9,140 nt of DNA, from contig DKYT01000045.1 of the NCBI GenBank assembly GCA_002492465.1, positions 1 through 9,140 on the forward strand. Direction: 5' to 3'. Source of the stretch: Lachnospiraceae bacterium UBA7093. Lineage in GTDB: Bacteria; Bacillota; Clostridia; Lachnospirales; Lachnospiraceae. Positions 1 through 5,703 of this stretch are shown here, in pieces. The position numbers and the translations under genes are program-made. Each line of letters starts with the position of its first letter. The first letter of the stretch is position 1. The notes under the pieces are model-generated. The model did no database searches. It saw only the letters and a program-made list of their open reading frames with translations, and had not been told where the DNA came from.

Positions 1-22
1 TACCATATGGGGAGCATATCAT
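1..22 (-). CDS. Possible start of a gene running off the left edge
   Basis: Downstream of rny on the minus strand an ATG at 22-20 opens a frame (M-I-C-S-P-Y-G) that stays open to the window edge. A purine-rich AAGGAAAG lies about 8 nt upstream and could be its ribosome binding site. A second ATG at 17-15 in another frame is also open. Only seven codons are visible, so no product can be named. The 37-nt gap to the rny stop would suit a co-transcribed gene. Low confidence. Confidence 0.3.
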
Positions 23-48
23 TTTCAATACTTTCCTTATTTTTTACT

Positions 49-76
49 ATTATGCCGTCTTACTTAGCATAATCAA
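49..76 (-). promoter_or_regulatory. Weak candidate promoter at the 3' end of rny
   Basis: On the minus strand TTGATT (71-76) and CATAAT (49-54) are separated by 16 bp, resembling a sigma-A -35/-10 pair. It would start transcription near position 42, just ahead of the possible gene at the left edge. The -35 lies inside the last codons of rny. This is a motif match in an AT-rich stretch and may be chance. Confidence 0.2.
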
Positions 77-1607
77 TTACTCTTGATTCTCTGATTACAT
101 TGACTTTAATCTGTCCGGGATATTCCAGTTCAGCTTCGATCTGCTTGGAAATATCTCTCGCTAAAAGTACCATATCGGAATCAGAAATCTGTTCCGGAAC
201 TACCATTACACGAATCTCTCTACCTGCCTGAATTGCAAAAGATTTATCTACGCCTTTAAAATTGTTTGTGATATTTTCTAACTGTTTCAGCCTGCTTGTA
301 TATGTCTCCAGTGTCTCTCTTCTTGCGCCCGGTCTTGCCGCCGATATTGTATCAGATGCCTGCACAATACATGCGATCAGAGATTGAGGTTCTACATCGC
401 CGTGGTGGGATTCCACCGCATTGATCACCGTAGGCGATTCCTTGTACTTTCTGCACAGTTCAACGCCCAGCTGGATGTGGGATCCTTCCATTTCATGGTC
501 CACAGCCTTGCCAATATCATGCAATAAACCTGCTCTCTTTGCCACCCTTACATCAAGTCCCAGCTCTGCGGCTAAAAGCCCTGAAAGCTGTGCCACTTCA
601 ATAGAGTGCTTCAATGCATTCTGACCATAGCTTGTCCTGAATTTCATCTTACCAAGCAGCCTTACAAGTTCGGGATGAATGCCGTGTACGCCTACTTCCA
701 AAGTAGCGGCTTCACCTTCCTCCTTGATCATGACTTCCACTTCTTTTTGCGCTTTTTCAACCATCTCTTCAATTCTAGCAGGATGGATACGTCCATCCAC
801 GATCAGCTTTTCAAGCGCAATCCTTGCCACTTCCCTGCGAATAGGATCAAAGCCCGACAGGATAACGGCTTCCGGCGTGTCGTCTATGATCAGATCCACA
901 CCTGTCAGCGTTTCAAGGGTTCTGATGTTTCTACCCTCTCTGCCTATGATTCGTCCTTTCATTTCATCGTTGGGAAGCTGCACCACAGATATCGTAGTCT
1001 CGGACACGTGATCGGCTGCACATTTCTGTATTGCAGTCACCACATATTCCTTTGCCTTCTTGTCTGCTTCTTCTTTGGCGCGATTATCCATTTCCTTGAT
1101 CATCACAGCCGTTTCATGTTTTACTTCATCTTCAACAATTTTTAATAAATATTCTTTTGCCTGTTCGGAGGTTAAGCCTGAGATTCGTTCCAGTTCCTGT
1201 AATCTTTGCTCGTTCAGCTTTGAAATTTCAACCCTCTGCTTTGCCAGTTCTTCTTCCCTGGCGGCAAGATTGGCTTCCTTTTTCTCAATCGCCTCTGATT
1301 TCTTATCGATGTTCTCTTCCTTCTGCTGAACCCTGCGCTCGTAACGCTGTGCCTCGGCACGGCGTTCCTTGATCTCCTTGTCCAATTCGTTTTTGGTGCG
1401 AATGGACTCTTCCTTTACTTCCAGTAAGGACTCACGCTTTTTGGTCTCCGCAGTTTTCAGCGCTTCATCGATAATCTCGCGTGCTTTCTCCTCCGCATTT
1501 CCGATCTTGGCTTCAGATACTTTTTTGTAATAGCTGGTTGCCAAAACCCATGTAATAGGAGCCACAACGACCAGTGTGACGATGACTGCAATCAAAACTT
1601 GCACCAT
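60..1607 (-). CDS. rny: Ribonuclease Y (RNase Y), membrane-anchored endoribonuclease
   Basis: RNase Y makes the initiating endonucleolytic cuts in mRNA decay at the inner face of the membrane in Firmicutes. The 515-aa product has the full family layout: one N-terminal transmembrane segment (about residues 3-24), a long charged coiled coil (about 30-200), a KH RNA-binding domain with a GRIIGREGRNIRT core (218-230), and an HD metal-hydrolase domain with H334, H363-D364 in LLHDIGK, ESHHGD (399-404) and D419. Length is normal for the family and no key residue is missing. The ATG at 1607 is preceded by AAGGAGG, about 11 nt away, inside a small inverted repeat. It lies 102 nt downstream of recX and has its own candidate promoter, so it may be transcribed apart from recA-recX. 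Confidence 0.97.
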   Translation of the reverse strand: MVQVLIAVIVTLVVVAPITWVLATSYYKKVSEAKIGNAEEKAREIIDEALKTAETKKRESLLEVKEESIRTKNELDKEIKERRAEAQRYERRVQQKEENIDKKSEAIEKKEANLAAREEELAKQRVEISKLNEQRLQELERISGLTSEQAKEYLLKIVEDEVKHETAVMIKEMDNRAKEEADKKAKEYVVTAIQKCAADHVSETTISVVQLPNDEMKGRIIGREGRNIRTLETLTGVDLIIDDTPEAVILSGFDPIRREVARIALEKLIVDGRIHPARIEEMVEKAQKEVEVMIKEEGEAATLEVGVHGIHPELVRLLGKMKFRTSYGQNALKHSIEVAQLSGLLAAELGLDVRVAKRAGLLHDIGKAVDHEMEGSHIQLGVELCRKYKESPTVINAVESHHGDVEPQSLIACIVQASDTISAARPGARRETLETYTSRLKQLENITNNFKGVDKSFAIQAGREIRVMVVPEQISDSDMVLLARDISKQIEAELEYPGQIKVNVIRESRVIDYAK

Positions 1608-1611
1608 TTAC

Positions 1612-1624
1612 AGGAGCACCTCCT
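1612..1624 (-). promoter_or_regulatory. rny ribosome binding site within a small hairpin
   Basis: The minus strand reads AGGAG-GTG-CTCCT, a perfect 5-bp inverted repeat with a 3-nt loop, and its left arm is the Shine-Dalgarno core of rny. The ATG follows about 11 nt after the SD. Folding would hide the SD from the ribosome. Whether it forms in vivo cannot be told from the sequence. Confidence 0.5.
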
Positions 1625-1636
1625 TATTTAGTTTTC

Positions 1637-1665
1637 ATTGTACCCTGATCTATATAGAATGTATG
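1637..1665 (-). promoter_or_regulatory. Candidate sigma-A promoter for rny
   Basis: On the minus strand a good -10 (TACAAT, 1637-1642) lies 17 bp from a poor -35 (CATACA, 1660-1665). The predicted start is near 1630, giving a leader of about 23 nt. The -35 half lies in the dyad at 1655-1680, which suggests that an activator or repressor could act here. Moderate confidence, mainly from the -10 and its position in the recX-rny gap. Confidence 0.45.
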
Positions 1666-1680
1666 TAACAAAACATTCTA
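1655..1680. repeat. 26-bp dyad (8-bp arms) at the rny promoter
   Basis: TAGAATGT (1655-1662) and ACATTCTA (1673-1680) are perfect inverted arms separated by 10 bp. The left arm overlaps the predicted -35 of rny. No T-tract follows on either side, so it does not look like a terminator of recX. An operator is the more natural reading, but no known regulator motif is recognised. Confidence 0.4.
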
Positions 1681-1709
1681 AAGCAATCTACAACACTTAA
1701 ATTTTAAAC

Positions 1710-2333
1710 TTAAATAGGAGTTATGTCAAGCGAAAGTGTACTTCTTATGGTTTCAATTGAAAATCCTTTGCGATATAGAAACGCCATCATCTTCTGTTTC
1801 TCCTCAGGAGATGCCGTCTCCGGTGAAAAATGCTTTTTTTGAATCCAGCGGCAAATCTGCTCTTTTTCCAACTCTGGTCTGTTGTCACCGATGATCCTTT
1901 CCCAGACCTCTTCCATAACGGTCTTCTCGATGCCTTTTTTATACAAATCCGTAAATATCCTTGTTTTGCTCTTTTGCTCTTTATTGTATTCTATATAGTC
2001 GGCGGCATATCGGGCGTCATCCACATAGCCAAAGGAGGCAACATAGCGAATCGCCTCTTCTATCAAAGGCTCCGGATATTTCCCCGCCTGCAGTTTTTCA
2101 CGCAGCTGGGATGTTGTGTAGGAACGGCTTTTTAGCAGATTCATGGCGCGCAGCTTTGCTCTTTTGGGGAGCACCCTGGTCATGATCTCCTGATAGCTTT
2201 CCTCTGACAAATCCCGCTCCTCCTGAATTCCATAAGTGGCAAGTTCGCCTTTGTATAATACAAAGGCGAACTCTCCATCCAGTTCTATCTGCATTCTGGA
2301 TTTATTTATTTCCTTAATTTTCGTTACCCTCAT
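1710..2333 (-). CDS. recX: RecX, regulator of RecA
   Basis: RecX binds the RecA nucleoprotein filament and modulates recombinase activity. From the ATG at 2333 the product is 207 aa. It shows the all-helical RecX repeats: the first around residues 55-100 (KRAKLRAMNLLKSRSYT), then the conserved FGYVDDARYAADYI (101-114), a middle repeat with YKKGIEK (131-137), and a C-terminal repeat with LYRKGFSIETI (186-196). A longer frame to an ATG at 2375 exists, but its extra residues are unlike the family and lack a ribosome binding site. The 2333 start has AGGAG about 12 nt upstream and begins the typical opening of the family. The gene overlaps the end of recA by 20 nt, pointing to translational coupling and shared SOS control. 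Confidence 0.92.
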   Translation of the reverse strand: MRVTKIKEINKSRMQIELDGEFAFVLYKGELATYGIQEERDLSEESYQEIMTRVLPKRAKLRAMNLLKSRSYTTSQLREKLQAGKYPEPLIEEAIRYVASFGYVDDARYAADYIEYNKEQKSKTRIFTDLYKKGIEKTVMEEVWERIIGDNRPELEKEQICRWIQKKHFSPETASPEEKQKMMAFLYRKGFSIETIRSTLSLDITPI

Positions 2334-3357
2334 CCTTCTTCTGCTCTCCTGCATTTTCGGAACCCTGCAGTCCATAATGCTCTCTGACCTTTAAAGATAT
2401 TTCTTCAAATACCTGGGGATTGTCCTTCAGATATTGTTTTGCATTCTCTCTGCCCTGTCCGATTTTATTTCCCTCGTAGGCATACCATGCGCCGCTCTTA
2501 TTGACAATGCTGACGGCTGCCGCCAGATCCAGCACGTCCCCCGCTGTTGAAATACCTTCTCCGAATATAATGTCAAATTCAGCTTCCTTAAAGGGAGGCG
2601 CGATCTTATTCTTGACCACCTTAACCCTGGTTCTGTTACCGATGGTCTCTCCGCTCTGCTTCAGCGCCTCTATCCTTCTCACATCCAGCCTCACAGAAGA
2701 ATAGAATTTCAGCGCCCGTCCGCCGGTGGTGGTTTCAGGATTGCCAAACATAACTCCTACCTTTTCACGGAGCTGGTTAATAAAAATAACCGTACAGTTG
2801 GATTTGCTAATAACGGCTGTCAGCTTCCGAAGCGCCTGGGACATCAGCCTTGCCTGCAGTCCCACATGAGAATCTCCCATATCGCCGTCGATCTCCGCCT
2901 TGGGCACCAATGCGGCGACAGAGTCCACAACCACAATGTCAATGGCTCCCGAACGCACCATAGTTTCCGTAATCTCAAGCGCCTGTTCCCCGTTATCCGG
3001 CTGGGATATATAGAGATTATCCACGTCCACACCGATATTTCTGGCATAAACAGGATCCAGCGCATGCTCTGCGTCAATAAACCCGGCTATTCCGCCTCTC
3101 TTCTGAACCTCGGCAATCATATGTAAGGTAACCGTTGTCTTACCGCTGGATTCCGGTCCGTATATCTCAACAATCCTTCCCTTGGGAATACCGCCAAGCC
3201 CAAGGGCTATATCAAGACTCAGGGCGCCGGTGGGAATGGTCTCCACATTCATCTGTGCCGAGGAATCCCCCAGCTTCATCACAGCTCCCTTGCCAAACTG
3301 CTTTTCAATCTGTCCCAATGCAGCGTCCAACGCTTTTAATTTTTCTTCTCTTTCCAT
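2314..3357 (-). CDS. recA: RecA recombinase
   Basis: RecA is the DNA-dependent ATPase that drives strand exchange and, as the activated filament, stimulates LexA self-cleavage. The 347-aa protein is complete: Walker A GPESSGKTT (67-75), the E97 general base region, Walker B IVVVD (141-145), loop L1 near EIDGDMGDSH (155-164), loop L2 (about 194-213, NQLREKVG then GNPETTTGG), and the RecA signature ALKFYSSVR (215-223). The C-terminal tail is short and rich in acidic residues, as usual. The ATG at 3357 has AGGAG (3366-3370) with an 8-nt spacer. The promoter is overlapped by two LexA-type boxes, so it should be SOS-inducible. recX follows with a 20-nt overlap. Confidence 0.99.
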   Translation of the reverse strand: MEREEKLKALDAALGQIEKQFGKGAVMKLGDSSAQMNVETIPTGALSLDIALGLGGIPKGRIVEIYGPESSGKTTVTLHMIAEVQKRGGIAGFIDAEHALDPVYARNIGVDVDNLYISQPDNGEQALEITETMVRSGAIDIVVVDSVAALVPKAEIDGDMGDSHVGLQARLMSQALRKLTAVISKSNCTVIFINQLREKVGVMFGNPETTTGGRALKFYSSVRLDVRRIEALKQSGETIGNRTRVKVVKNKIAPPFKEAEFDIIFGEGISTAGDVLDLAAAVSIVNKSGAWYAYEGNKIGQGRENAKQYLKDNPQVFEEISLKVREHYGLQGSENAGEQKKDEGNEN

Positions 3358-3412
3358 AAATCATTCTCCTTTTAATTCGATCCGCCAACTCCGTTCAAGC
3401 CGGCTCTGCACG

Positions 3413-3424
3413 GAACATTTGTTC
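3413..3424. promoter_or_regulatory. LexA (SOS) box at the recA start site
   Basis: GAACATTTGTTC is a perfect match to the Gram-positive LexA/DinR consensus GAAC-N4-GTTC. It covers roughly +1 to +12 of the predicted recA transcript, a position where LexA would block RNA polymerase. Its right arm sequence recurs inverted in the box at 3437-3448. Confidence 0.9.
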
Positions 3425-3430
3425 TTTATT

Positions 3431-3459
3431 ACTATAAAACAAATGTTCGTGTTTGTCAA
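3431..3459 (-). promoter_or_regulatory. recA promoter (sigma-A type)
   Basis: On the minus strand TTGACA (3454-3459, perfect consensus) and TATAGT (3431-3436, one mismatch) are separated by exactly 17 bp. The predicted start is near 3424, giving a leader of about 67 nt before the recA ATG. Both the spacer and the start region carry LexA boxes, so this strong promoter is expected to be repressed until DNA damage. Confidence 0.9.
3437..3448. promoter_or_regulatory. Second LexA (SOS) box in the recA promoter spacer
   Basis: On the minus strand this reads GAACATTTGTTT, one mismatch from GAAC-N4-GTTC, preceded by C as in the longer CGAAC consensus. It fills the gap between the -35 and -10 hexamers. 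Its centre is 24 bp from the centre of the perfect box, so two LexA dimers could bind close together. Confidence 0.75.
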
Positions 3460-3489
3460 TTATTTTCTTTTATTGATACGTTATGACTA

Positions 3490-3531
3490 TTATCTCACAT
3501 CATATGTCCCATAAAACTCCCTCAATGGCAT
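3490..3531 (-). CDS. Micro-ORF of 13 codons upstream of recA
   Basis: On the minus strand an ATG at 3531 opens a 13-codon frame (MPLREFYGTYDVR) closed by two adjacent stops, TAA and TAG. A very purine-rich GGAAAGGAAGGAGG lies just upstream; the AAGGA part has about 9 nt to the ATG, while the AGGAGG part is only 3 nt away but would suit a TTG at 3525. It ends about 31 nt before the recA -35. It could be a leader peptide on a distal recA transcript, a stand-alone micropeptide, or a chance frame behind a purine-rich stretch. No known peptide is recognised. Confidence 0.3.
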   Translation of the reverse strand: MPLREFYGTYDVR

Positions 3532-3555
3532 CTTCCTCCTTCCTTTCCTGTTTTT

Positions 3556-3594
3556 GCTTTGGATGTTTGGCAGAAAATGCCGGATATGCAAAGC
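3556..3594. repeat. Hairpin-forming inverted repeat upstream of recA
   Basis: GCTTTG (3556-3561) pairs with CAAAGC (3589-3594), and GGCA (3569-3572) with TGCC (3578-3581), all on the same symmetry axis with a 5-nt loop (GAAAA on the plus strand). As plus-strand RNA, 16 of 17 positions pair, three as G-U wobbles. As minus-strand RNA those three become A-C mismatches. No T-tract follows on either side, so a terminator is unlikely. Confidence 0.5.
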
Positions 3595-3641
3595 AGATCG
3601 CTCACCGCCTGCAGAATGCAGTGCAGATTTCTTACGTTATA

Positions 3642-3670
3642 AATGTAGCATACTCTCATTCATTTGACAA
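3642..3670 (-). promoter_or_regulatory. Candidate distal promoter upstream of the micro-ORF and recA
   Basis: On the minus strand TTGTCA (3665-3670, five of six consensus bases) is 17 bp from TACATT (3642-3647, four of six), which is preceded by TGC, an extended -10 element. Predicted start is near 3635, about 100 nt before the micro-ORF and about 280 nt before recA. It lies just after the T-rich end of the upstream palindrome. If active it would give recA a LexA-independent transcript, although the downstream LexA boxes could act as a roadblock. Confidence 0.45.
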
Positions 3671-3673
3671 GCA

Positions 3674-3749
3674 AAACGCCAAGCTTCGGACGTACTAAAC
3701 ATACAGCCGTTCCCAGCTGTAAGTTCAGTTCATCCCGAGCCTGGCGTTT
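3674..3749 (-). terminator. 76-nt imperfect palindrome, probable terminator of the DUF3298-like gene
   Basis: Two 34-nt arms (3674-3707 and 3716-3749) flank an 8-nt loop with no bulges. 27 of 34 positions are Watson-Crick pairs, including a perfect outer 8 bp (AAACGCCA/TGGCGTTT) and a perfect inner 6 bp (TACAGC/GCTGTA). Read as minus-strand RNA, three mismatches become G-U wobbles (30 of 34). It begins 6 nt after the stop codon of the upstream gene and its 3' arm ends in TTTT then GCTTG, so an intrinsic terminator is the simplest reading. The arm length is well above usual, and a small palindromic mobile or regulatory element is the alternative. Confidence 0.6.
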
Positions 3750-3755
3750 CGCCTG

Positions 3756-4634
3756 TTAAATATGGCTTCGGTATTTCTGGTAGTCCCGATAGGTAACCGT
3801 TACCCACCCATAGTAATAATTAAAGCCTACTTCCATTCCCATAGGCGTATAAAAAATGATCAGGCTTCCGGTATCCGTAAGCAATTCCGTAATATCCTGA
3901 TCGGAAAAGCTTTCCAGAAAGGCAATCTCCCCATTTTGCTTTTCGCAGCGTTCCCTGAAGTCAATGGAAAATGCATCGTCAATGTCAAGCAGCTGGGTGT
4001 TGGTCAGCGCCATTTTGCTTTCCATATCAATGTTTACAGGAATCACATAGCTTTCGTAGCCTTCCTCATTCAGATAACCGTTTTCCCGGTAAACAATGCT
4101 GAACTTCTCTTCGTCCATATAGGTCACAAGGCATTCCGCCTCAAAAGCATAACTTTCCTGGGACCCAAGCTGATCCGCGACAGACTCCGCGTAACGCTTG
4201 ATTTCGTCCACCTCTCTGTACAGAGCGGCATTGATCCCATCCAGCCCGCCGGAATCTACACTTGATACCACCGGATATTCCACCTTCACCAAAACATTGT
4301 CGTTATCTCCATAATAGCAGCTCAGCTCCTCCATTCTGATCTGATAAGAAAGGTCGCTCCTGACTTCATTGTGAAAATCATAATAGATGCTTTCCTCCCT
4401 CGCTTCCTCATCTTCCGCATCTTCATAGGAACGATAAGACTCGTCTCCGCCTTCCTCATACGCCTCATAAGGCTTATAATCTCCGTTCTCCTTCTCCGCC
4501 TGCAGGCTTTTTCTCCCGATATCCTCCAACAGCAAAAAAACGCTGATGCAAAATGATCCAAGAAGCAGCATACCTGCCGCCATGCTTCCAAATATCAATG
4601 CAACCAGCTTCCCTGAGCTCCATTTTCCTTTCAT
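3756..4634 (-). CDS. Membrane-anchored protein with DUF3298/RsiV-like extracytoplasmic domain
   Basis: Function unknown. From the ATG at 4634 the product is 292 aa: a short basic N-terminus (MKGKWSSGK), one hydrophobic segment (about residues 10-36), a strongly acidic, tyrosine-rich linker (about 45-88), and an outer domain (about 115-290). That domain opens with VEYPVVSSVDSGGLDGIN and ends with SLIIFYTPMGMEVGFNYYYG, then VTVTYRDYQKY, which resembles the DUF4163/DUF3298 fold of RsiV and PdaC-type proteins; this is recognition by eye, not a search. A Cys lies in the membrane segment, but Phe precedes it, so it is not a lipobox. GGAG sits 6 nt before the 4634 ATG; ATGs at 4646 and 4682 are less suited, the latter overlapping cinA. 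It is the last gene before the 76-nt palindrome, 35 nt after cinA. No sigma-factor gene is adjacent, so an anti-sigma role is unsupported. Confidence 0.8.
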   Translation of the reverse strand: MKGKWSSGKLVALIFGSMAAGMLLLGSFCISVFLLLEDIGRKSLQAEKENGDYKPYEAYEEGGDESYRSYEDAEDEEAREESIYYDFHNEVRSDLSYQIRMEELSCYYGDNDNVLVKVEYPVVSSVDSGGLDGINAALYREVDEIKRYAESVADQLGSQESYAFEAECLVTYMDEEKFSIVYRENGYLNEEGYESYVIPVNIDMESKMALTNTQLLDIDDAFSIDFRERCEKQNGEIAFLESFSDQDITELLTDTGSLIIFYTPMGMEVGFNYYYGWVTVTYRDYQKYRSHI

Positions 4635-4669
4635 ATAAATCTCCATTCTCCCCTTCTGGGCGGTTCCCC

Positions 4670-5152
4670 TTATAAAAGGCAATGATAGAGCAGCGTAAAC
4701 GCCGCCTGTGTTGTCTGTTTTCTGATTTCCCGCCTGCTTCCCTGAAAATGATTCTCCGTAACCACAATCTTCCCATTCAAAAAACAGCCGATATAGACGA
4801 GCCCAACCGGCTTCTCCCTGGTTCCTCCATCCGGTCCGGCCACCCCGGTAACAGCTATCGCCGCATCCGCTGCTGCTGCCCTTGCCGCTCCTCGCGCCAT
4901 CTGCTCAGCCACCTGGCGGCTCACCGCGCCGTATTCCCTAAGGATCTCCTCCTCCACACCCAGGAGTCTGTGTTTGGAATCGTTGGCATAGGTCACATAG
5001 CTTTCCCTGAAAACATCGGACACACCAGCCACATTTACCAGTGTGGAAGCGATCATGCCGCCGGTACAGGATTCCGCACAGGTCACCTGCAGTCCCATTT
5101 CCTTTAATTTTGCAACCACCATCTCTTCTATTTGCTGTTTTTCGTCCTGCAT
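4670..5152 (-). CDS. pncC: CinA C-terminal domain protein, nicotinamide-nucleotide amidohydrolase
   Basis: The family hydrolyses NMN to nicotinate mononucleotide and ammonia, salvaging the pyridine nucleotide released by DNA ligase. The 160-aa product is the stand-alone C-terminal domain. It shows the AESCTGG motif (26-32) with the nucleophile region, the YVTYANDSKHRLLGV segment (52-66) with Tyr55 and Lys60, GAVS (75-78), and GVAGPDGGTREKPVG (103-117). The N-terminal molybdopterin-binding-like domain of full CinA (over 400 aa in Bacillus) is absent. There is no sign of a broken upstream half, so this is a natural short form. The start codon follows the pgsA stop by a single base, with AAGGAAAAG about 8 nt upstream inside pgsA, implying coupling. 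A cinA-type gene near recA is a common arrangement in Gram-positives. Confidence 0.93.
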   Translation of the reverse strand: MQDEKQQIEEMVVAKLKEMGLQVTCAESCTGGMIASTLVNVAGVSDVFRESYVTYANDSKHRLLGVEEEILREYGAVSRQVAEQMARGAARAAAADAAIAVTGVAGPDGGTREKPVGLVYIGCFLNGKIVVTENHFQGSRREIRKQTTQAAFTLLYHCLL

Positions 5153-5153
5153 A

Positions 5154-5687
5154 TTATTTCTTTTCCTTCATAACCTCTTTGTTTTTGATCAGATAATCGA
5201 TCAGCGATACCACCGTGAGAATTACCGCAATCCATAATACGATCTCCGTCACCAGTGAAAGCGCCTGGATATCTGCAATCAACAGACAGACCGCCACCAT
5301 CTGGAAGGTGGTCTTAAATTTTCCCCAATAGCTTGCCGCAATCACCACTCCATTGTCCGATGCCACCAGCCTGAATCCGCTGATAATAAATTCCCTTGCA
5401 ATAATAAGGATAACCATCCATGCCGGAATTTTATGCAGCTCGATCAGGCAGATCAATGCCGAACATACCAGCAGCTTATCCGCCAAAGGATCCATAAATT
5501 TTCCGAAATTGGTGACCAGATTATATTTTCTTGCAATTTTCCCATCCAAAAGGTCGGTGAGGCTTGCCACAATAAAAATAGCAAGGGCGATCCATTTGTC
5601 ATAAGGCGTAATGGGTACCAGTAAAAACACAATAAAAAACGGAATCAGTATCACCCGGAACAGGGTGAGTTTATTTGGCAAATTCAT
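5154..5687 (-). CDS. pgsA: CDP-diacylglycerol--glycerol-3-phosphate 3-phosphatidyltransferase
   Basis: This membrane enzyme makes phosphatidylglycerol-phosphate from CDP-diacylglycerol and glycerol-3-phosphate, the committed step to phosphatidylglycerol and cardiolipin. The 177-aa protein begins MNLPNKLTLFR, typical of the family, and carries the CDP-alcohol phosphotransferase motif D45-x2-D48-G49-x2-A52-R53-x8-G62-x3-D66-x3-D70 between hydrophobic segments; several further membrane spans follow. An in-frame ATG at 5702 also exists, but GGAGG (5696-5700) lies exactly 8 nt before the ATG at 5687, which decides the start. It follows rimO by 16 nt and precedes the pncC-type gene by one base, so it is part of the same operon. 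Confidence 0.95.
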   Translation of the reverse strand: MNLPNKLTLFRVILIPFFIVFLLVPITPYDKWIALAIFIVASLTDLLDGKIARKYNLVTNFGKFMDPLADKLLVCSALICLIELHKIPAWMVILIIAREFIISGFRLVASDNGVVIAASYWGKFKTTFQMVAVCLLIADIQALSLVTEIVLWIAVILTVVSLIDYLIKNKEVMKEKK

Positions 5688-5703
5688 TTTATCATCCTCC
5701 ATT

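Larger units (their letters stand above)
3358..3755. other. 398-nt gene-poor region upstream of recA
   Basis: No ordinary protein gene is credible here. From the DUF3298-like gene toward recA on the minus strand it holds: a 76-nt imperfect palindrome (3674-3749), a candidate distal promoter (3642-3670), a hairpin (3556-3594), a 13-codon micro-ORF with a strong ribosome binding site (3490-3531), the recA promoter with two LexA boxes (3413-3459), and a recA leader of about 67 nt. A 71-codon plus-strand frame crosses the region but has no ribosome binding site or recognisable protein features. Confidence 0.7.

Noticed and set aside
606..1145. 179-codon open frame on the plus strand
   Set aside because: It lies wholly antisense to the well-supported rny gene, has no recognisable domains or ribosome binding site, and is rich in residues typical of reverse-complement shadows.
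3483..3698. 71-codon plus-strand frame in the recA upstream region
   Set aside because: No ribosome binding site, no convincing plus-strand promoter, and it runs through the hairpin and palindrome, so its openness is probably chance.
3674..3749. Integron attC site
   Set aside because: The size and imperfect pairing are suggestive, but there is no GTTRRRY core site, no integrase and no gene cassette context.
3762..4265. 167-codon open frame on the plus strand
   Set aside because: Antisense to the DUF3298-like gene, whose membrane segment, linker and ordered domain make the minus strand the coding one.
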